Source of the DNA: Planctomycetota bacterium
GTDB taxonomy: Bacteria; Planctomycetota; Planctomycetia; Planctomycetales; Planctomycetaceae
NCBI GenBank assembly: GCA_016872645.1
Contig: VGZH01000009.1
Location: 1-64,000, forward strand
Length of the DNA: 64,000 nt
Direction of reading: 5' to 3'
This document shows positions 1 through 9,271 of this stretch, piece after piece (within the stretch, counting starts at the first letter, position 1; every line of letters starts with the position of its first letter). The notes under the pieces were generated by a model. That model saw only the letters and a program-made list of their open reading frames with translations. It did no database searches and was not told the DNA's origin. Made by a program: the position numbers and the translations under genes.

Positions 1-379
1 TACTGCTAATCAATGCGACGATTTGCGATGGTTTGCAACAGCCAGCCTTTTGCTGTAACACACGTAGCACAAAGGCATTTTGGCTGAAAACTCAAGCAGC
101 CATTCCGCAAACTACGGAACCGAAGGGGTCATGTCACTGCTGGCGTCCGAGTTTGAAGCGATCCAGCCCGCCACGCCGCTCACGCCCTGACCAGCATCCG
201 CCTCGCCGCCCTCAACCTTGCTCGCCGACTCCACCAATCCGTCGGCTCCCTCTGCCGAGAACACGCCCTCGAACCCCACCTCTTGTTGAACAGACTACGC
301 ATCTTCAAAAAATAGCCAGCCGTGACTTGCCGGTACCCGCGTTCTTGGCGAACGCGGACACGGTCAATCACCTTACACT
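1..379. other. Gene-poor flank with no convincing gene
   Basis: No convincing gene is seen. One plus-strand frame at about 160-315 reads as a helical, Arg/Leu-rich peptide ending in RLRIFKK, but it has no start codon and is closed upstream by a stop, so it is at best a remnant. The stretch also holds the hairpin at 337-357 that follows the DUF1559 gene. Confidence 0.4.
337..357. terminator. Hairpin downstream of the DUF1559 gene
   Basis: Arms CCGCGTTC (337-344) and GAACGCGG (350-357) are perfectly complementary around a five-base loop. The hairpin lies 23 bases past the stop of the minus-strand DUF1559 gene, so it may end that transcript. No clear T-run follows. Its core resembles the inverted repeats at 7602-7660 and 39181-39237. 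Confidence 0.4.
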
Positions 380-1345
380 TCAAAACTCAGTCACGACTTC
401 TCGATTGGATTTGGTTCCAATAGCTCGCCAAGTCGAGAGGCTAATCGTCGAATTGATGAATCGCGTGGCCCCATCGGCCATCAGCGTGTGAACTCCACCC
501 GCGTGAAAACTGCGGGCCGCGAAGTATCCCGGATATGACCACAATTCACATTCGTGGTTGCTTTGAGCGACGTCATTGGGGCGAAACGATGTCGTGTAGG
601 TCCACGATTGATTCGAAACGGCCATAAACCACGAATAACCCCGCCCAACGGTTCCGCCGGATCCTCCAGAAGCACTCCAATTGTTTGTCACTGGGGGGTC
701 AGCACCTGCCTGACAGGCGGAATAATTACCAGCATTTCCTTCATAGCGATAAACCCACGGTTCATTAATTTTGCATTCGGAAACAATCATCGTCGAGGAA
801 GTACCATCCCTCACCTCGGAGATTCGAGTATTGGAGTTGATGGACATGACATTTTGCTTTGAGAGACCGTCATCGGTATTCCCCAAGCACGTCACATAGT
901 TCGTCGGAGCATAGGCCACCGAAGAACCAACCATCTTTCCATCGGTCGGGCAGATGTATCCCGCAATGCGCGTTCTCATGATTGTCGCATGGGCTGCGGC
1001 ATCACCGGGATAAAGTTTCCAGTTGATTTTCTTCGAGGTTTCCGACTGATCCAAAAAGGGCAGAATCCGAGCCTGCCAGCTCAACATGCTGGTGGCCCAT
1101 GAGCCACCGGCAAAAGTGAAGTCCCGAACGGAGCCCGGCGGGAACGATTGGGACTGATCAATATAGTTGTGAATCGCCAAGCCGATTTGCTTGAGGTTGT
1201 TCTTGCACTGACTGCGCCGCGCTGCCTCGCGAGCTTGTTGCACGGCCGGGAGCAACAAGGCAATCAAGACCGCAATGATGGCAATTACCACGAGCAATTC
1301 GATCAATGTGAATCCGGCTTGTTGTTTTGGGGAAAGGCTCTTCAC
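380..1345 (-). CDS. DUF1559 domain protein with type IV pilin-like N-terminus
   Basis: The 321-residue product starts with a short basic leader, then the prepilin cleavage and methylation signature [20 protein letters not shown] and a hydrophobic helix ending in [12 protein letters not shown]. The C-terminal part holds the [12 protein letters not shown] signature (H-X9-DG) of the Planctomycete DUF1559 family. Such proteins are expected to be processed by a prepilin peptidase and placed at the cell envelope; their role is unknown. A GTG start at 1345 is preferred because GGAG lies seven bases upstream. A further in-frame extension to about 1375 has no ribosome site. It lies downstream of the lipoprotein gene on the same strand and is probably cotranscribed with it. 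Confidence 0.93.
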   Translation of the reverse strand: MKSLSPKQQAGFTLIELLVVIAIIAVLIALLLPAVQQAREAARRSQCKNNLKQIGLAIHNYIDQSQSFPPGSVRDFTFAGGSWATSMLSWQARILPFLDQSETSKKINWKLYPGDAAAHATIMRTRIAGYICPTDGKMVGSSVAYAPTNYVTCLGNTDDGLSKQNVMSINSNTRISEVRDGTSSTMIVSECKINEPWVYRYEGNAGNYSACQAGADPPVTNNWSASGGSGGTVGRGYSWFMAVSNQSWTYTTSFRPNDVAQSNHECELWSYPGYFAARSFHAGGVHTLMADGATRFINSTISLSTWRAIGTKSNREVVTEF

Positions 1346-1403
1346 AACAGATCTCCGAAAGATGAAACGAACCAAAACAATGACGTTGGCCGCGTGATCT
1401 CAG

Positions 1404-1868
1404 TTACCGACCGCGGGGGGCTGACGGCGCGGAGACTCGCGGCTTTACTCCTGTCTCCAGATCGAAATTCTGATTGGTATTTTCCCCTGCCTTCAACGTC
1501 ACCTTTAACGTTGTTTCGGCGTTGTATTTCTCGGGAATGTATTGCTCGACTTCTTTCATCGGTGTTGCTGGCGTGTTGTTCAGAGTTTCCGCCGGGGCGA
1601 CCGTTTTGCCTGTCTCTCGTGTTCCAAATATCGCAACCACGTATTGCCCTTCGACCAGTCCAGCAGAGCGGGGGATTTCATAGGTTCCGTCCTTGATCTG
1701 TGAACCAATCGTTCTGGCATCGTTTACATCGACGGGATCAAATCGAATCGACCCTGTGGCGACGGCTTCGCCAGCGTACTTGACGGTTCCACTGGCCGAT
1801 GCCGGAGGACGCTTGCTTCCACAGCCCACCAAGACTGCCAACAGTAATACCAACATCCAACGAGACAT
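1404..1868 (-). CDS. Small secreted lipoprotein next to DUF1559 gene
   Basis: A 154-residue protein with a lipoprotein signal peptide (MSRWMLVLLLAVLVGC, lipobox LVGC). The mature part (about residues 20-150) reads SGTVKYAGEAVATGSIRF, then a segment with TYEIP and QYVVAIFG, which looks like a transthyretin- or carboxypeptidase-regulatory-like beta-sandwich. Small lipoproteins of this kind are very often found beside DUF1559 genes in Planctomycetes. The start is the ATG at 1868; the frame extends further upstream but would then lose the signal peptide. The gene begins 70 bases from the divergent cytochrome gene at 1939. Function is unknown; an envelope role together with the DUF1559 product is inferred from context. 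Confidence 0.85.
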   Translation of the reverse strand: MSRWMLVLLLAVLVGCGSKRPPASASGTVKYAGEAVATGSIRFDPVDVNDARTIGSQIKDGTYEIPRSAGLVEGQYVVAIFGTRETGKTVAPAETLNNTPATPMKEVEQYIPEKYNAETTLKVTLKAGENTNQNFDLETGVKPRVSAPSAPRGR

Positions 1869-1938
1869 TTTGAATCGAAACCTCCGACACGCGTTTTGTT
1901 GCGATTCGGCATTACAATTCCGAGAGAGCATTCGGTCA

Positions 1939-4794
1939 ATGTGGCTTGGGGAATTCTTCGTGTGGACCTTACGTCGGTTTACTTTGCTGCTGTTCGTGGT
2001 CGTGGCCGGAGGAGTGCTGTTTCGGCCGATTTCCTCGCCAGAGTGTTGGTACGAAATGTGTCGTGGCGGTGTGGTGCTCGATGGATTTCTTCGGCCATCG
2101 CATCGGTTATTAATCCAGGAGTCGTCGGCCGATGCGAATTGGTTGGGTGGTGTCCCGTTTGCCGTTTTGAATGCCTTGGGAGGAATTTCCGGGTTGATGA
2201 ATCTCAAAGTACTCATCGGGGCATTCGTCGCGGCCCGATGCTGGAGATTGACTGGTTGTTCCCGATCACCTCAAACCTGTTGCTGGCTGTGCTTGGCATT
2301 GTTGGCCAACCTGGCGAACTGGGACGTTACGGCCTCGCTTTGGGATGTGATCGGACTCGTGTTGCTGTTTGAGTGTCTACAAAAAGACCGGACTCCCGGT
2401 TGGCGAGAGTTCGTGGTTCTTTGGATCTGGGCTCAGTTGGGGACGCTGGTGGTTGTCGGACTGGCGACGTGGTGCCTAGTTCGTATTTTCGAGCCATTCG
2501 ATCCGACGATCGGGGGACAGATTCTGCTTCGTGATCGCTGGCGTTGGGGAACATTGGCCATTGTCGTGTGCCAATTGACGCCGCGTGGAGTTCATACGCT
2601 TTTGGATTCACTACGGCTGGCCGTCCCACGACTGTTTGAGGACGGCTCAATGCTGGCTGAAACAGAATGGCGTCCATTGTTCTTGGCGAATTGGGACGTT
2701 TCGCATCTCGGCTTTCTCATTTTGGCCGGAAGCTCAATCGGCGTGGCGAGCCGGAGACCGATGTCGTTTCCACGAATCGTCCTAGTTTTGTTGGCGTCAG
2801 GAATGGGACTGCTGTGCCAACGGCATATCGGCATTGCCAGCATCTGGTTGCTGATGTTGTTGACATGCCAAACGCAACATGGAGTTTTGAGTCCAATTCA
2901 GCTCTCGTCGAGTCGGCCACGCATCATTGATTCCGCCTGGGGATTGGCGATGACCGTATTGGCAATCGTGTCCTGGTGGCCGATTGAGGGACGACGACCA
3001 GGTTGGGGACTTGATCCGCGAGTTGATGAGAGGTTGCTTGGGGACGCGATCTCAACGACTTCTTGGAAAGGGACCATTTGGGCAGACGACATTCTGAGTG
3101 CCGGAATGTCGCTGTGGGTGACAAATCAACGAGTCCGCGTGCATGACATCCCCGAGCGGGCATTGCTCGGCGGACGGTTGACGGAGTTTGTCCGCTTGAG
3201 GCGCGATCTCGAACAAGGCCGCCTGATGGCCTATCGCCGCGAGGATCAATCTGCCGGTGGTTGGTGGCTTCCGCTGCGGGATCGCGACACGGACTTAATA
3301 GTTGTCGGCGCGGAACGGACCCAACTCATACGCAGTCTCGAACCAACTCTTTGGAAGCCGTTGTCGTTGGATTCCCCTGTCTTGCCGTTCGGAAAATCGG
3401 GGGAACACGATGTCTCACACCGAATTGTGGACGTGCTGCGACAGCGCGACTTCGTGGAGAACCAAAACTGGTCACCCAGTCTGCTTGGCGCCGCTGGTAA
3501 CGATCGATGTTGGGATGTTTGGGGGGTGCTGCGTGTCTCAGCCAATGTCGAACAAGAATTGCGACAAGCGCGAGTCCTTCAAGCTTTTCAATTGCCGCGC
3601 GCGGGATTGCGTTTGGTGGAGTCGGCCATGCGAACATCGTCCTGGCGATCTCTGGCAGTTGAAGCGACGAAATGTCGGCGAGAACTCGACTTCGATCTGA
3701 CCGCTCACCCTGGTCCCAGCGTAGCGGACTTAAAACTCCAATCGCCCGATCTGAAACGTTGCGGTGCGTGCCATGCCGAGCAGACGAAGCACTTTGGCGA
3801 TGCCGGCCATCACAACACTCTTCGACCACTTGATCGCGAACGTGCTTCGGAGGTTTTCGGTCCCACAACGTTGACGGACCCCGTCGAGGTGTCGGACGTC
3901 CGAATGTCGTGGAAGGACGACACCAGCCAATGTGTGTCGTCGTCCCGTCAGATCGAGCGGGGCATTCCGCTGCAATGGCTGTTTGGTTCGGGGCGACATG
4001 CACGCACGCCGGTCAGCCTGTGGATCAACTCGGACGGACGCGCGGAAGTTCTGGAGCATCGTCTGTCGTGGTATCCACCTCACCAATGGAGCACAACTTT
4101 GGGTCTGAAGGAGACGACGTTCGGAACCTCGCCCGCCACGGGATTCCCCGGAAAAGACGTGCGACGTTCGCTTGAGTCATTAGGCAAGATTCACGACCCC
4201 GCCGCGACTCGCGATTGCTTTGGATGTCACACCACGCGGTCACCAATTTCCGACGATCAACGGTTCGTTAATGACCAACCTGTTGTTTTGGGCGTTTCCT
4301 GCGATCGCTGTCATCCCGGCAGTGCTGATCATGCTCAACACCAAGACCATGGATCGGCGATTCGGCCATTCGACAATTGGCAATCGCTTTCGCCATTGGA
4401 ATCGGTCAATCGCTGCGGCGAGTGTCATCGACGGGCGGACCACTTCACGCCCGACGAATTAAATCCCGACAATCCGTTGTTGCTTAGATTCGCTTCCGTC
4501 GGACTGGTGCAAAGTGCCTGTTTCCGCCGACAGACATCCACACCTTCAAAGCCGACGTCTCGCTCCCAACGCAATCGTTTCGACTGCATCACCTGCCATG
4601 ACCCACATAGGCCCCTGGAAACTGATGCCGCTGTTTATGCGGCGCGATGTGCCGATTGTCACTCCGCCGATGCGCCACGGTGTTCGCAACAGCCCAATGA
4701 TTCCAACTGCCTGCCCTGCCACATGCCGAAAGTCGAAGTTCAACCTCCATTACGGTTCACAGACCATTGGATTCGAGTCAGAAAGTCTCCGTGA
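1939..4794 (+). CDS. Multi-pass membrane protein fused to seven-haem cytochrome c domain
   Basis: The 951-residue protein has two parts. Residues 1 to about 350 hold about eight hydrophobic segments, the first right after the start (TLLLFVVVAGGVLF), followed by a soluble region to about residue 600. Its layout resembles polytopic glycosyltransferase- or mannosyltransferase-like proteins, but no catalytic motif was recognised. Residues 608-928 carry seven CxxCH haem c motifs: CGACH, CFGCH, CDRCH, CGECH, CITCH, CADCH and CLPCH. The haem region should lie outside the cytoplasmic membrane, where c-type haem is attached, so the protein is probably a membrane-bound electron carrier. The ATG at 1939 is chosen because the hydrophobic N-terminus follows at once; the frame is open upstream but overlaps the divergent lipoprotein gene. 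Confidence 0.85.
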   Translation: MWLGEFFVWTLRRFTLLLFVVVAGGVLFRPISSPECWYEMCRGGVVLDGFLRPSHRLLIQESSADANWLGGVPFAVLNALGGISGLMNLKVLIGAFVAARCWRLTGCSRSPQTCCWLCLALLANLANWDVTASLWDVIGLVLLFECLQKDRTPGWREFVVLWIWAQLGTLVVVGLATWCLVRIFEPFDPTIGGQILLRDRWRWGTLAIVVCQLTPRGVHTLLDSLRLAVPRLFEDGSMLAETEWRPLFLANWDVSHLGFLILAGSSIGVASRRPMSFPRIVLVLLASGMGLLCQRHIGIASIWLLMLLTCQTQHGVLSPIQLSSSRPRIIDSAWGLAMTVLAIVSWWPIEGRRPGWGLDPRVDERLLGDAISTTSWKGTIWADDILSAGMSLWVTNQRVRVHDIPERALLGGRLTEFVRLRRDLEQGRLMAYRREDQSAGGWWLPLRDRDTDLIVVGAERTQLIRSLEPTLWKPLSLDSPVLPFGKSGEHDVSHRIVDVLRQRDFVENQNWSPSLLGAAGNDRCWDVWGVLRVSANVEQELRQARVLQAFQLPRAGLRLVESAMRTSSWRSLAVEATKCRRELDFDLTAHPGPSVADLKLQSPDLKRCGACHAEQTKHFGDAGHHNTLRPLDRERASEVFGPTTLTDPVEVSDVRMSWKDDTSQCVSSSRQIERGIPLQWLFGSGRHARTPVSLWINSDGRAEVLEHRLSWYPPHQWSTTLGLKETTFGTSPATGFPGKDVRRSLESLGKIHDPAATRDCFGCHTTRSPISDDQRFVNDQPVVLGVSCDRCHPGSADHAQHQDHGSAIRPFDNWQSLSPLESVNRCGECHRRADHFTPDELNPDNPLLLRFASVGLVQSACFRRQTSTPSKPTSRSQRNRFDCITCHDPHRPLETDAAVYAARCADCHSADAPRCSQQPNDSNCLPCHMPKVEVQPPLRFTDHWIRVRKSP

Positions 4795-5159
4795 ATCGTA
4801 TTTCAACTCAGGGCTCTAAGTGTGCCTGGCCATTCGCCACCGATTTTTTGGAGTGCCCCCCGTTTTTGTGCGCGCCGAGAAGCGTAAATTGCGAACGAGT
4901 CCTCAACGCCGTGACCGAGTTCATCGACCACCACAAAGACTTGAAGGGCAAGTCCCGACTGTCTTATGCCTTATGCGCTCCTGGGCGACGGAATGGACCT
5001 GAAAACCCACACGCACAAACTGATTCAAGGGAACGCTGCGGCAGTCTGAATTCTTCGACTGACTTGATCGCGAATTCGGTGCGCAGAGAATCACCGCACG
5101 CGGGCTGTCGTTGTGGGTTGCAAACCGCCAACGGCTGAAATGGCAAGCAGCGGAACGAT
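4795..5159. other. Stretch without an intact gene
   Basis: No intact gene. Short plus-strand frames change often, as expected for decayed coding sequence. One frame (about 4905-4965) contains VTEFIDHHKDLKGKSR, which looks coding but was not recognised. It may be the front of the flavoprotein remnant that follows. Confidence 0.4.
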
Positions 5160-5337
5160 CCCTAATTCGTTCGGCCGACTTGCTGACTTTCGACACGCAG
5201 TTCACAGCCGATCCCGGGCCTCTACGCTGCCGGCGAGCTGACAGGTTTGGCGGAGATCAATGCCAAAGCCGCGCTCGAACGAACATTAGCCCTCCCAAGC
5301 TTTTTGCGTATATGCTGCTTTTTTACCCTGTAACAAC
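5160..5337 (+). pseudogene. Remnant of an FAD-dependent oxidoreductase (C-terminal part)
   Basis: From 5208 the plus strand encodes PIPGLYAAGELTG followed by LAEINAKAALERT, closely matching the C-terminal FAD-contacting segment of fumarate-reductase- or ketosteroid-dehydrogenase-type flavoproteins (PGLYAAGE). Just before it, a different frame reads LLTFDTQFTA, matching the strand that normally precedes this motif, so a frameshift lies near 5208. The frame ends at a stop at about 5335. No start codon or nucleotide-binding N-terminus is present. This is a decayed fragment, not a working gene. The family call rests only on this motif. Confidence 0.55.
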
Positions 5338-5480
5338 GATTTTTCGACATGGGGTAGACCGCGACTGCCAAAACCGGCTGGAAGTACCTTGGGCGTTTTT
5401 TTGCCCGATACCCACCACGGCATCGACACGTCATTCGCATTCGACTTCGATGAGTTGCTGAGCGGACAGTCGTGATCGCG

Positions 5481-6047
5481 TTACTTGTCGGAGGCGAACT
5501 CGGAGAAGAAACCCTCCCACAAACGCTTTTCGCGTGCGGTCGAGGGATAGACGACTTCCAGCAGGAGATCGCGGCGTAGGAGATGGTCTTCAAGCTGGAT
5601 CGTCTCCAAGCGGCTGAGGTCTTCTCTGCCCAATTTCCAAAGCAGCCACGCCAGAACGCTCGGCGTTTCGGCTGGTTTCACGGTCGCCTCCAAATGGTCG
5701 CGTGCCCATTTCAGAGCGTCGGTCAAATTGCAGTCCCATGCGGTGACTCGTTGAGCCAGTTCGATGAGTTCTCGCCGCTCGTCATCCGTGTGTCGGATGA
5801 CGACCCCTTCGTTGACGATCTCGATTTCCTCGCCGTCGTCGTCTTGATCGGACATCGTTTGCGACACGGCTGCGCCTTTCGGCCGAAACTTGCTCAACAT
5901 CGCGTCCCACGATTTGCGACGAGCAACCTCTTTGCTGTGCCCCGCCGCCCTCAAACGTCGCCGCTCGGTCTCCCGGTACTCGCTGGCGGTTGGCCAGCGT
6001 CCTTCTGCCCGCAATCGCTGGTAATCCCTCAACTCCTTCTCGGTCAT
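5481..6047 (-). CDS. Hypothetical charged protein, 188 aa
   Basis: Not recognised. The ATG at 6047 has a very good ribosome site (AAGGAGG, five bases upstream), so the gene is probably real. The N-terminal third is rich in Arg and Glu (ELRDYQRLRAEGRWPTASEY) and probably helical. An acidic linker (about residues 66-85) follows, and then a helical C-terminal part with WDCNLTDALKWARDHLE and LAWLLWKLGRED. No membrane segment or signal peptide is seen. It sits among decayed fragments, so it could be accessory DNA. A plasmid- or phage-type role is possible but not shown. Confidence 0.6.
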   Translation of the reverse strand: MTEKELRDYQRLRAEGRWPTASEYRETERRRLRAAGHSKEVARRKSWDAMLSKFRPKGAAVSQTMSDQDDDGEEIEIVNEGVVIRHTDDERRELIELAQRVTAWDCNLTDALKWARDHLEATVKPAETPSVLAWLLWKLGREDLSRLETIQLEDHLLRRDLLLEVVYPSTAREKRLWEGFFSEFASDK

Positions 6048-6175
6048 GTCGCCCTCCTTCAAAAAATTGATCCCAAAAAAATTTGGAAACACTGCGCGGG
6101 ATTAGCCACCTACTGGAGACGCCGCGACCGGGTGGGGGTCTGGGCAAAAATCCGTCCGGCGAAATCTCTGCGCCC

Positions 6176-6598
6176 TCAATTCGTCAACGCCTTCGCCAGC
6201 GCCGCCGGTTCGTCCGCCGCCAGCTTGGCCAGCACTTCGGCGACATCTTGGCCGCTCGTTGGATCGGATGCCGTAGCGACGCTCACCGACGCCTCGTTGA
6301 TCGCTCCAGGAATGCAGCATCATCGCGACACCCTGCTTTCGTGGGCGGCGGCAACCGAGTGCGGATGCTCACCGCAGTCAGCATCCAAGGCGGCGAGAAT
6401 CATCCGCTTGACAACCGCCGACAACAGCGGCCACGCGCTCACCAGCCGAGCCAAATCGGGGTCTGTTTCATCAGCCGACATCAGCCGTTCGCAGCCGGTT
6501 TCCGCCATCTCCGTTGCAACCATTTGTGCAACCACACTCGAAATATCTGCGTTTTTACGGCGTTTACGACGGTCTACGAAACCGAAGGGGTTATCGCT
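6176..6598 (-). pseudogene. Fragmentary small reading frames resembling an integrase tail
   Basis: A minus-strand frame opens after a stop at about 6599 and ends at 6320. It contains DPDLARLVSAWPLLSAVVKR and then MILAALDAD, which resembles the C-terminal tail of many Planctomycete tyrosine recombinases (A-W-P-x-L followed by a helical segment). A GTG at 6535 is the only usable start and would give 71 residues. A second short frame at 6176-6286 (GTG start, 36 residues) contains DVAEVLAKLAADEPAALAKA. No catalytic recombinase residues are present. I read this as a broken tail or small accessory genes, with modest confidence. Confidence 0.35.
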
Positions 6599-6667
6599 TT
6601 ATGGCCAAGCTTCATTTCGGAACCGGGCCGCGTAAGACGAATCACCGTCCCTTCTTCCTGGCGAACT

Positions 6668-7585
6668 TCAATGGTCTCGTTCGAGAACGAACCAAGCCAT
6701 CGCTTGGAGGCGTTGGCCGCGCTCACCCAATGGAGCAATTGCAAGACAAGCCTCGTTGATCAAGTCGCGCGCCATCTGTCGGCTGCGGTCCACGCCGATC
6801 AGGCCAGGGTACGTCAGTTTGCCGAGACCCGCGTCCTTGCCGACTCCTTTGCCGAGCTTGTCCTCTAAACCGGTCACATCGAGCACGTCGTCGGCAATCT
6901 GAAAGGCCAAACCGATGCAGGTGCCGTAGTGATCGAGCATGCCGAGCGTCGCGACATCAGCTTGCGCGATGCGTCCCCCCATCGTCAGAGCCGAACGGAT
7001 AAGTCGGCCGGTCTTCCGCCGATGAATCGACTGGAGGTGTTCGAACATTTTCGTGCCGCGATCGGTTTGGCTTTCGGCTTCGAGGTCCGCCACTTGACCA
7101 CCGACCATTCCGCAGGCTCCGGCCGCGAACGCGAGGTCCGCGCAGCAGGCCGCTGCGACCGCAGTTGGACGGACGTCACGAGCGGTGACCTCGAACGCCA
7201 ACGTCAGCAGTGCATCTCCCGCCAGAATTGCCAGTGCTTCACCGAAGACTTTGTGATTGGTCAGTCGACGCCGGCGGTAGTCATCGTCATCCATCGCTGG
7301 CAGGTCGTCGTGAATCAGCGAGTAGGTGTGAATCATCTCGAGGGCACACGCCGCTGGCACAGCCGCGTCGGAGTTGCCGCCACACGCCTCGCAAGCCATC
7401 AGCACTAACACCGGTCGCAAACGCTTGCCGCCGGCGAGCAGGCTGTACGACATCGCCTCGCGCAACCGTGGCGGACACTCGCCGCCGAGTCCACCGTCGG
7501 TCGTGAGGTACTTCGCCAATGCCTGCTCGACTTGCGTCTTCCAGCCGGACCATGACGCTTGCAATGAATCGGCACTGTCAGACAT
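6668..7585 (-). CDS. ispA: Polyprenyl diphosphate synthase (farnesyl/geranylgeranyl type)
   Basis: A 305-residue trans-prenyl synthase that condenses isopentenyl diphosphate with allylic diphosphates in the cytoplasm. Visible signatures are GGKRLRPVLVL, the first Asp-rich motif DDLPAMDDDDYRRRR (about residues 90-104), KTGRLIRSALTMGG, and the second Asp-rich motif in FQIADDVLDVTG. Length is normal for the short-chain IspA/CrtE group; the exact product length cannot be read safely. The ATG at 7585 is chosen; the longer frame would run into the inverted repeat at 7602-7660. The symbol is tentative between ispA and crtE. Confidence 0.9.
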   Translation of the reverse strand: MSDSADSLQASWSGWKTQVEQALAKYLTTDGGLGGECPPRLREAMSYSLLAGGKRLRPVLVLMACEACGGNSDAAVPAACALEMIHTYSLIHDDLPAMDDDDYRRRRLTNHKVFGEALAILAGDALLTLAFEVTARDVRPTAVAAACCADLAFAAGACGMVGGQVADLEAESQTDRGTKMFEHLQSIHRRKTGRLIRSALTMGGRIAQADVATLGMLDHYGTCIGLAFQIADDVLDVTGLEDKLGKGVGKDAGLGKLTYPGLIGVDRSRQMARDLINEACLAIAPLGERGQRLQAMAWFVLERDH

Positions 7586-7601
7586 GAGGCAGACCTTTGT
7601 C

Positions 7602-7660
7602 GCCGCGTTTCGCCAGAACACGGGCAGCGAACCCAAGCCGGCGTTCTGGCGAAACGCGGC
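7602..7660. repeat. Perfect 18-bp inverted repeat
   Basis: Arms 7602-7619 and 7643-7660 (GCCGCGTTTCGCCAGAAC and its exact complement) are separated by 23 bases. It fills the gap between two minus-strand genes. The arms share the core CGCCAGA with the repeat at 39181-39237, indicating a repeat family. Confidence 0.85.
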
Positions 7661-7676
7661 TACGAATTGTGACGTA

Positions 7677-9113
7677 CTATTTGTCCGATTTCAGTTTGAA
7701 CTTTACGTTGACCTTGCCCTTGTTGTCGGCCAACCGATTCCAAGCCTCTTCGCAGCGCAAGAAGAGCTGGCCTTCCCCGGGGGCGACAAAGACTCCGTCG
7801 GCGGGGATCGCGAATGGCTCGCTTAGTTCGTAATCGTTGAACAGCACTCCGACCAGTTGACCGGGTTTGAACCGGGACTCATAGTGCATGACGCTCGGTA
7901 ATTCTTCGAGAGCCTCGGTTGCACTTTTGGATGCTCGCTTTGGTGTTGCGGCCTTGGAAGATTTTCCCGGCTTCTCGAGATCCGGCTTCGAAGCGGGCAA
8001 CTCGGCACCGAACGGAGTGAATTCCGGGCCATCGGCCGACAGACTCCAAGTTCCTTCGGCGGAGATTTCGATCTCGTCGCCCGCTTTGACCTGTAATCGC
8101 GACGCTTGCCATCCGCGTTTGGCCTCGACAACACAAGTGACGGGCAATGCTGCTGTCACGGAGCGGAATTTCGTCTTCCAGTCCCAGGCGGTCAGCGTAA
8201 CTTCGTAGCCCAGATCGAAGTTTTGCAGAAAGAACAAATACTCGAACGCAATCTCTTGAGACATCGAACCGTAAACGCGTTCGAACGTGGCGTCAGGTTG
8301 ATCGGCCAGGATGCCCAGTCCCAGAGGACGGAATCGGTCAAAGTAATTCGGATTGTTCGCGAGCAGATGACAGAGCGCCCAACGCCAAGCATAGTTCTGC
8401 CATGAGTCGCCGGTCTGGTCGCGACCGTTGACAATCGCTCGAAGCGGCTTGGGTGGGACACTCCGCAAATACTTCACATTTTGGGGCAGGCAATGCACGC
8501 GAGACTCTCCCTCGCGCCAGCAGTGTCCCATCTCGGCCATCCCTTCGGCGTACCACGTTGGCCCCGCTCGGCCAAATGTCTGATGACAGTAGGCGTGGAC
8601 CGCCTCGTGCTGCGGAACGCCTCGATCGGCGATCGCGTACACTCGCGACTTGGCGGCCAGCAACTGGCCCGTCTGTCGATTCACCGAACCGCGCGTGATC
8701 GTGAGTCCCGCCCGTTGCTCAATTGATTCACGACCAGGAGGCTCCAGCGAATCGGGAGGCCAGACCTCCAGATCACGCACCACGAACATCTCGATGGTCT
8801 GTTTGTTTGGCCTGCCCCAATACTTCGAAATCAACGCCAGCATAGTCTCCAATCGCTTGAGCAATTCATTGGCTTCCTCAGCGGGCAAGTCGGTATGCAC
8901 CAGAAAATTCGCCGAACGATAGTCTCGTGGCCCACTCGACGGAGCGGAGTCCACCTTCTTGCCCTTTTCTTTGGCGTTCGACTTGGCGGACGTTTGACCT
9001 GACACAAAATCCGGCAAGGCGAGAATAGCCAAGACCGACAGAACCATCGCCAAGAGTTGACGAGCCGTCGCCGTTCGTGACCAGTTGTTGAATGGTGATG
9101 GGTTGATGCTCAT
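7677..9113 (-). CDS. DUF1570-like secreted protein with HExxH motif
   Basis: A 478-residue protein with an N-terminal hydrophobic segment (LLAMVLSVLAILALP) ending near FVSGQ, so it is exported. The central part holds HEAVHAYCHQTFG followed by WYAEGMAEMG, the HExxH plus downstream Glu pattern of a gluzincin-type zinc metalloprotease, as in DUF1570 proteins. The C-terminal part (about residues 300-478) looks like a beta-rich LecA/PA-IL-like domain (VKAGDEIEISAEGTWSLS) with a Lys/Ala/Ser linker inside. The ATG at 9113 precedes the signal segment directly. Peptidase activity is inferred from the motif only. Confidence 0.8.
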   Translation of the reverse strand: MSINPSPFNNWSRTATARQLLAMVLSVLAILALPDFVSGQTSAKSNAKEKGKKVDSAPSSGPRDYRSANFLVHTDLPAEEANELLKRLETMLALISKYWGRPNKQTIEMFVVRDLEVWPPDSLEPPGRESIEQRAGLTITRGSVNRQTGQLLAAKSRVYAIADRGVPQHEAVHAYCHQTFGRAGPTWYAEGMAEMGHCWREGESRVHCLPQNVKYLRSVPPKPLRAIVNGRDQTGDSWQNYAWRWALCHLLANNPNYFDRFRPLGLGILADQPDATFERVYGSMSQEIAFEYLFFLQNFDLGYEVTLTAWDWKTKFRSVTAALPVTCVVEAKRGWQASRLQVKAGDEIEISAEGTWSLSADGPEFTPFGAELPASKPDLEKPGKSSKAATPKRASKSATEALEELPSVMHYESRFKPGQLVGVLFNDYELSEPFAIPADGVFVAPGEGQLFLRCEEAWNRLADNKGKVNVKFKLKSDK

Positions 9114-9271
9114 TACTCTCAGCTTTCCGCGCAGCGACGGAGTTGTCGCGGGATACCAGAGTCGCGGGCCTTTCAACAGTTTGCAACGTCAATAGAATCC
9201 GGCCCACCGACAAGTTGAATTTCCCGCCAGAGGAGTTCCACCGAGTGTCCCCCGATTCGTTGCCGCGATTG

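Noticed and set aside
33-491. Plus-strand open frame of 152 codons at the window start
   Set aside because: Pro/Arg-rich translation without ribosome site, and it overlaps the 3' end of the well-supported DUF1559 gene on the other strand.
7602-7660. Possible CRISPR-like repeat units
   Set aside because: Repeats are single inverted pairs, not regularly spaced direct repeats with unique spacers; no cas gene is present.
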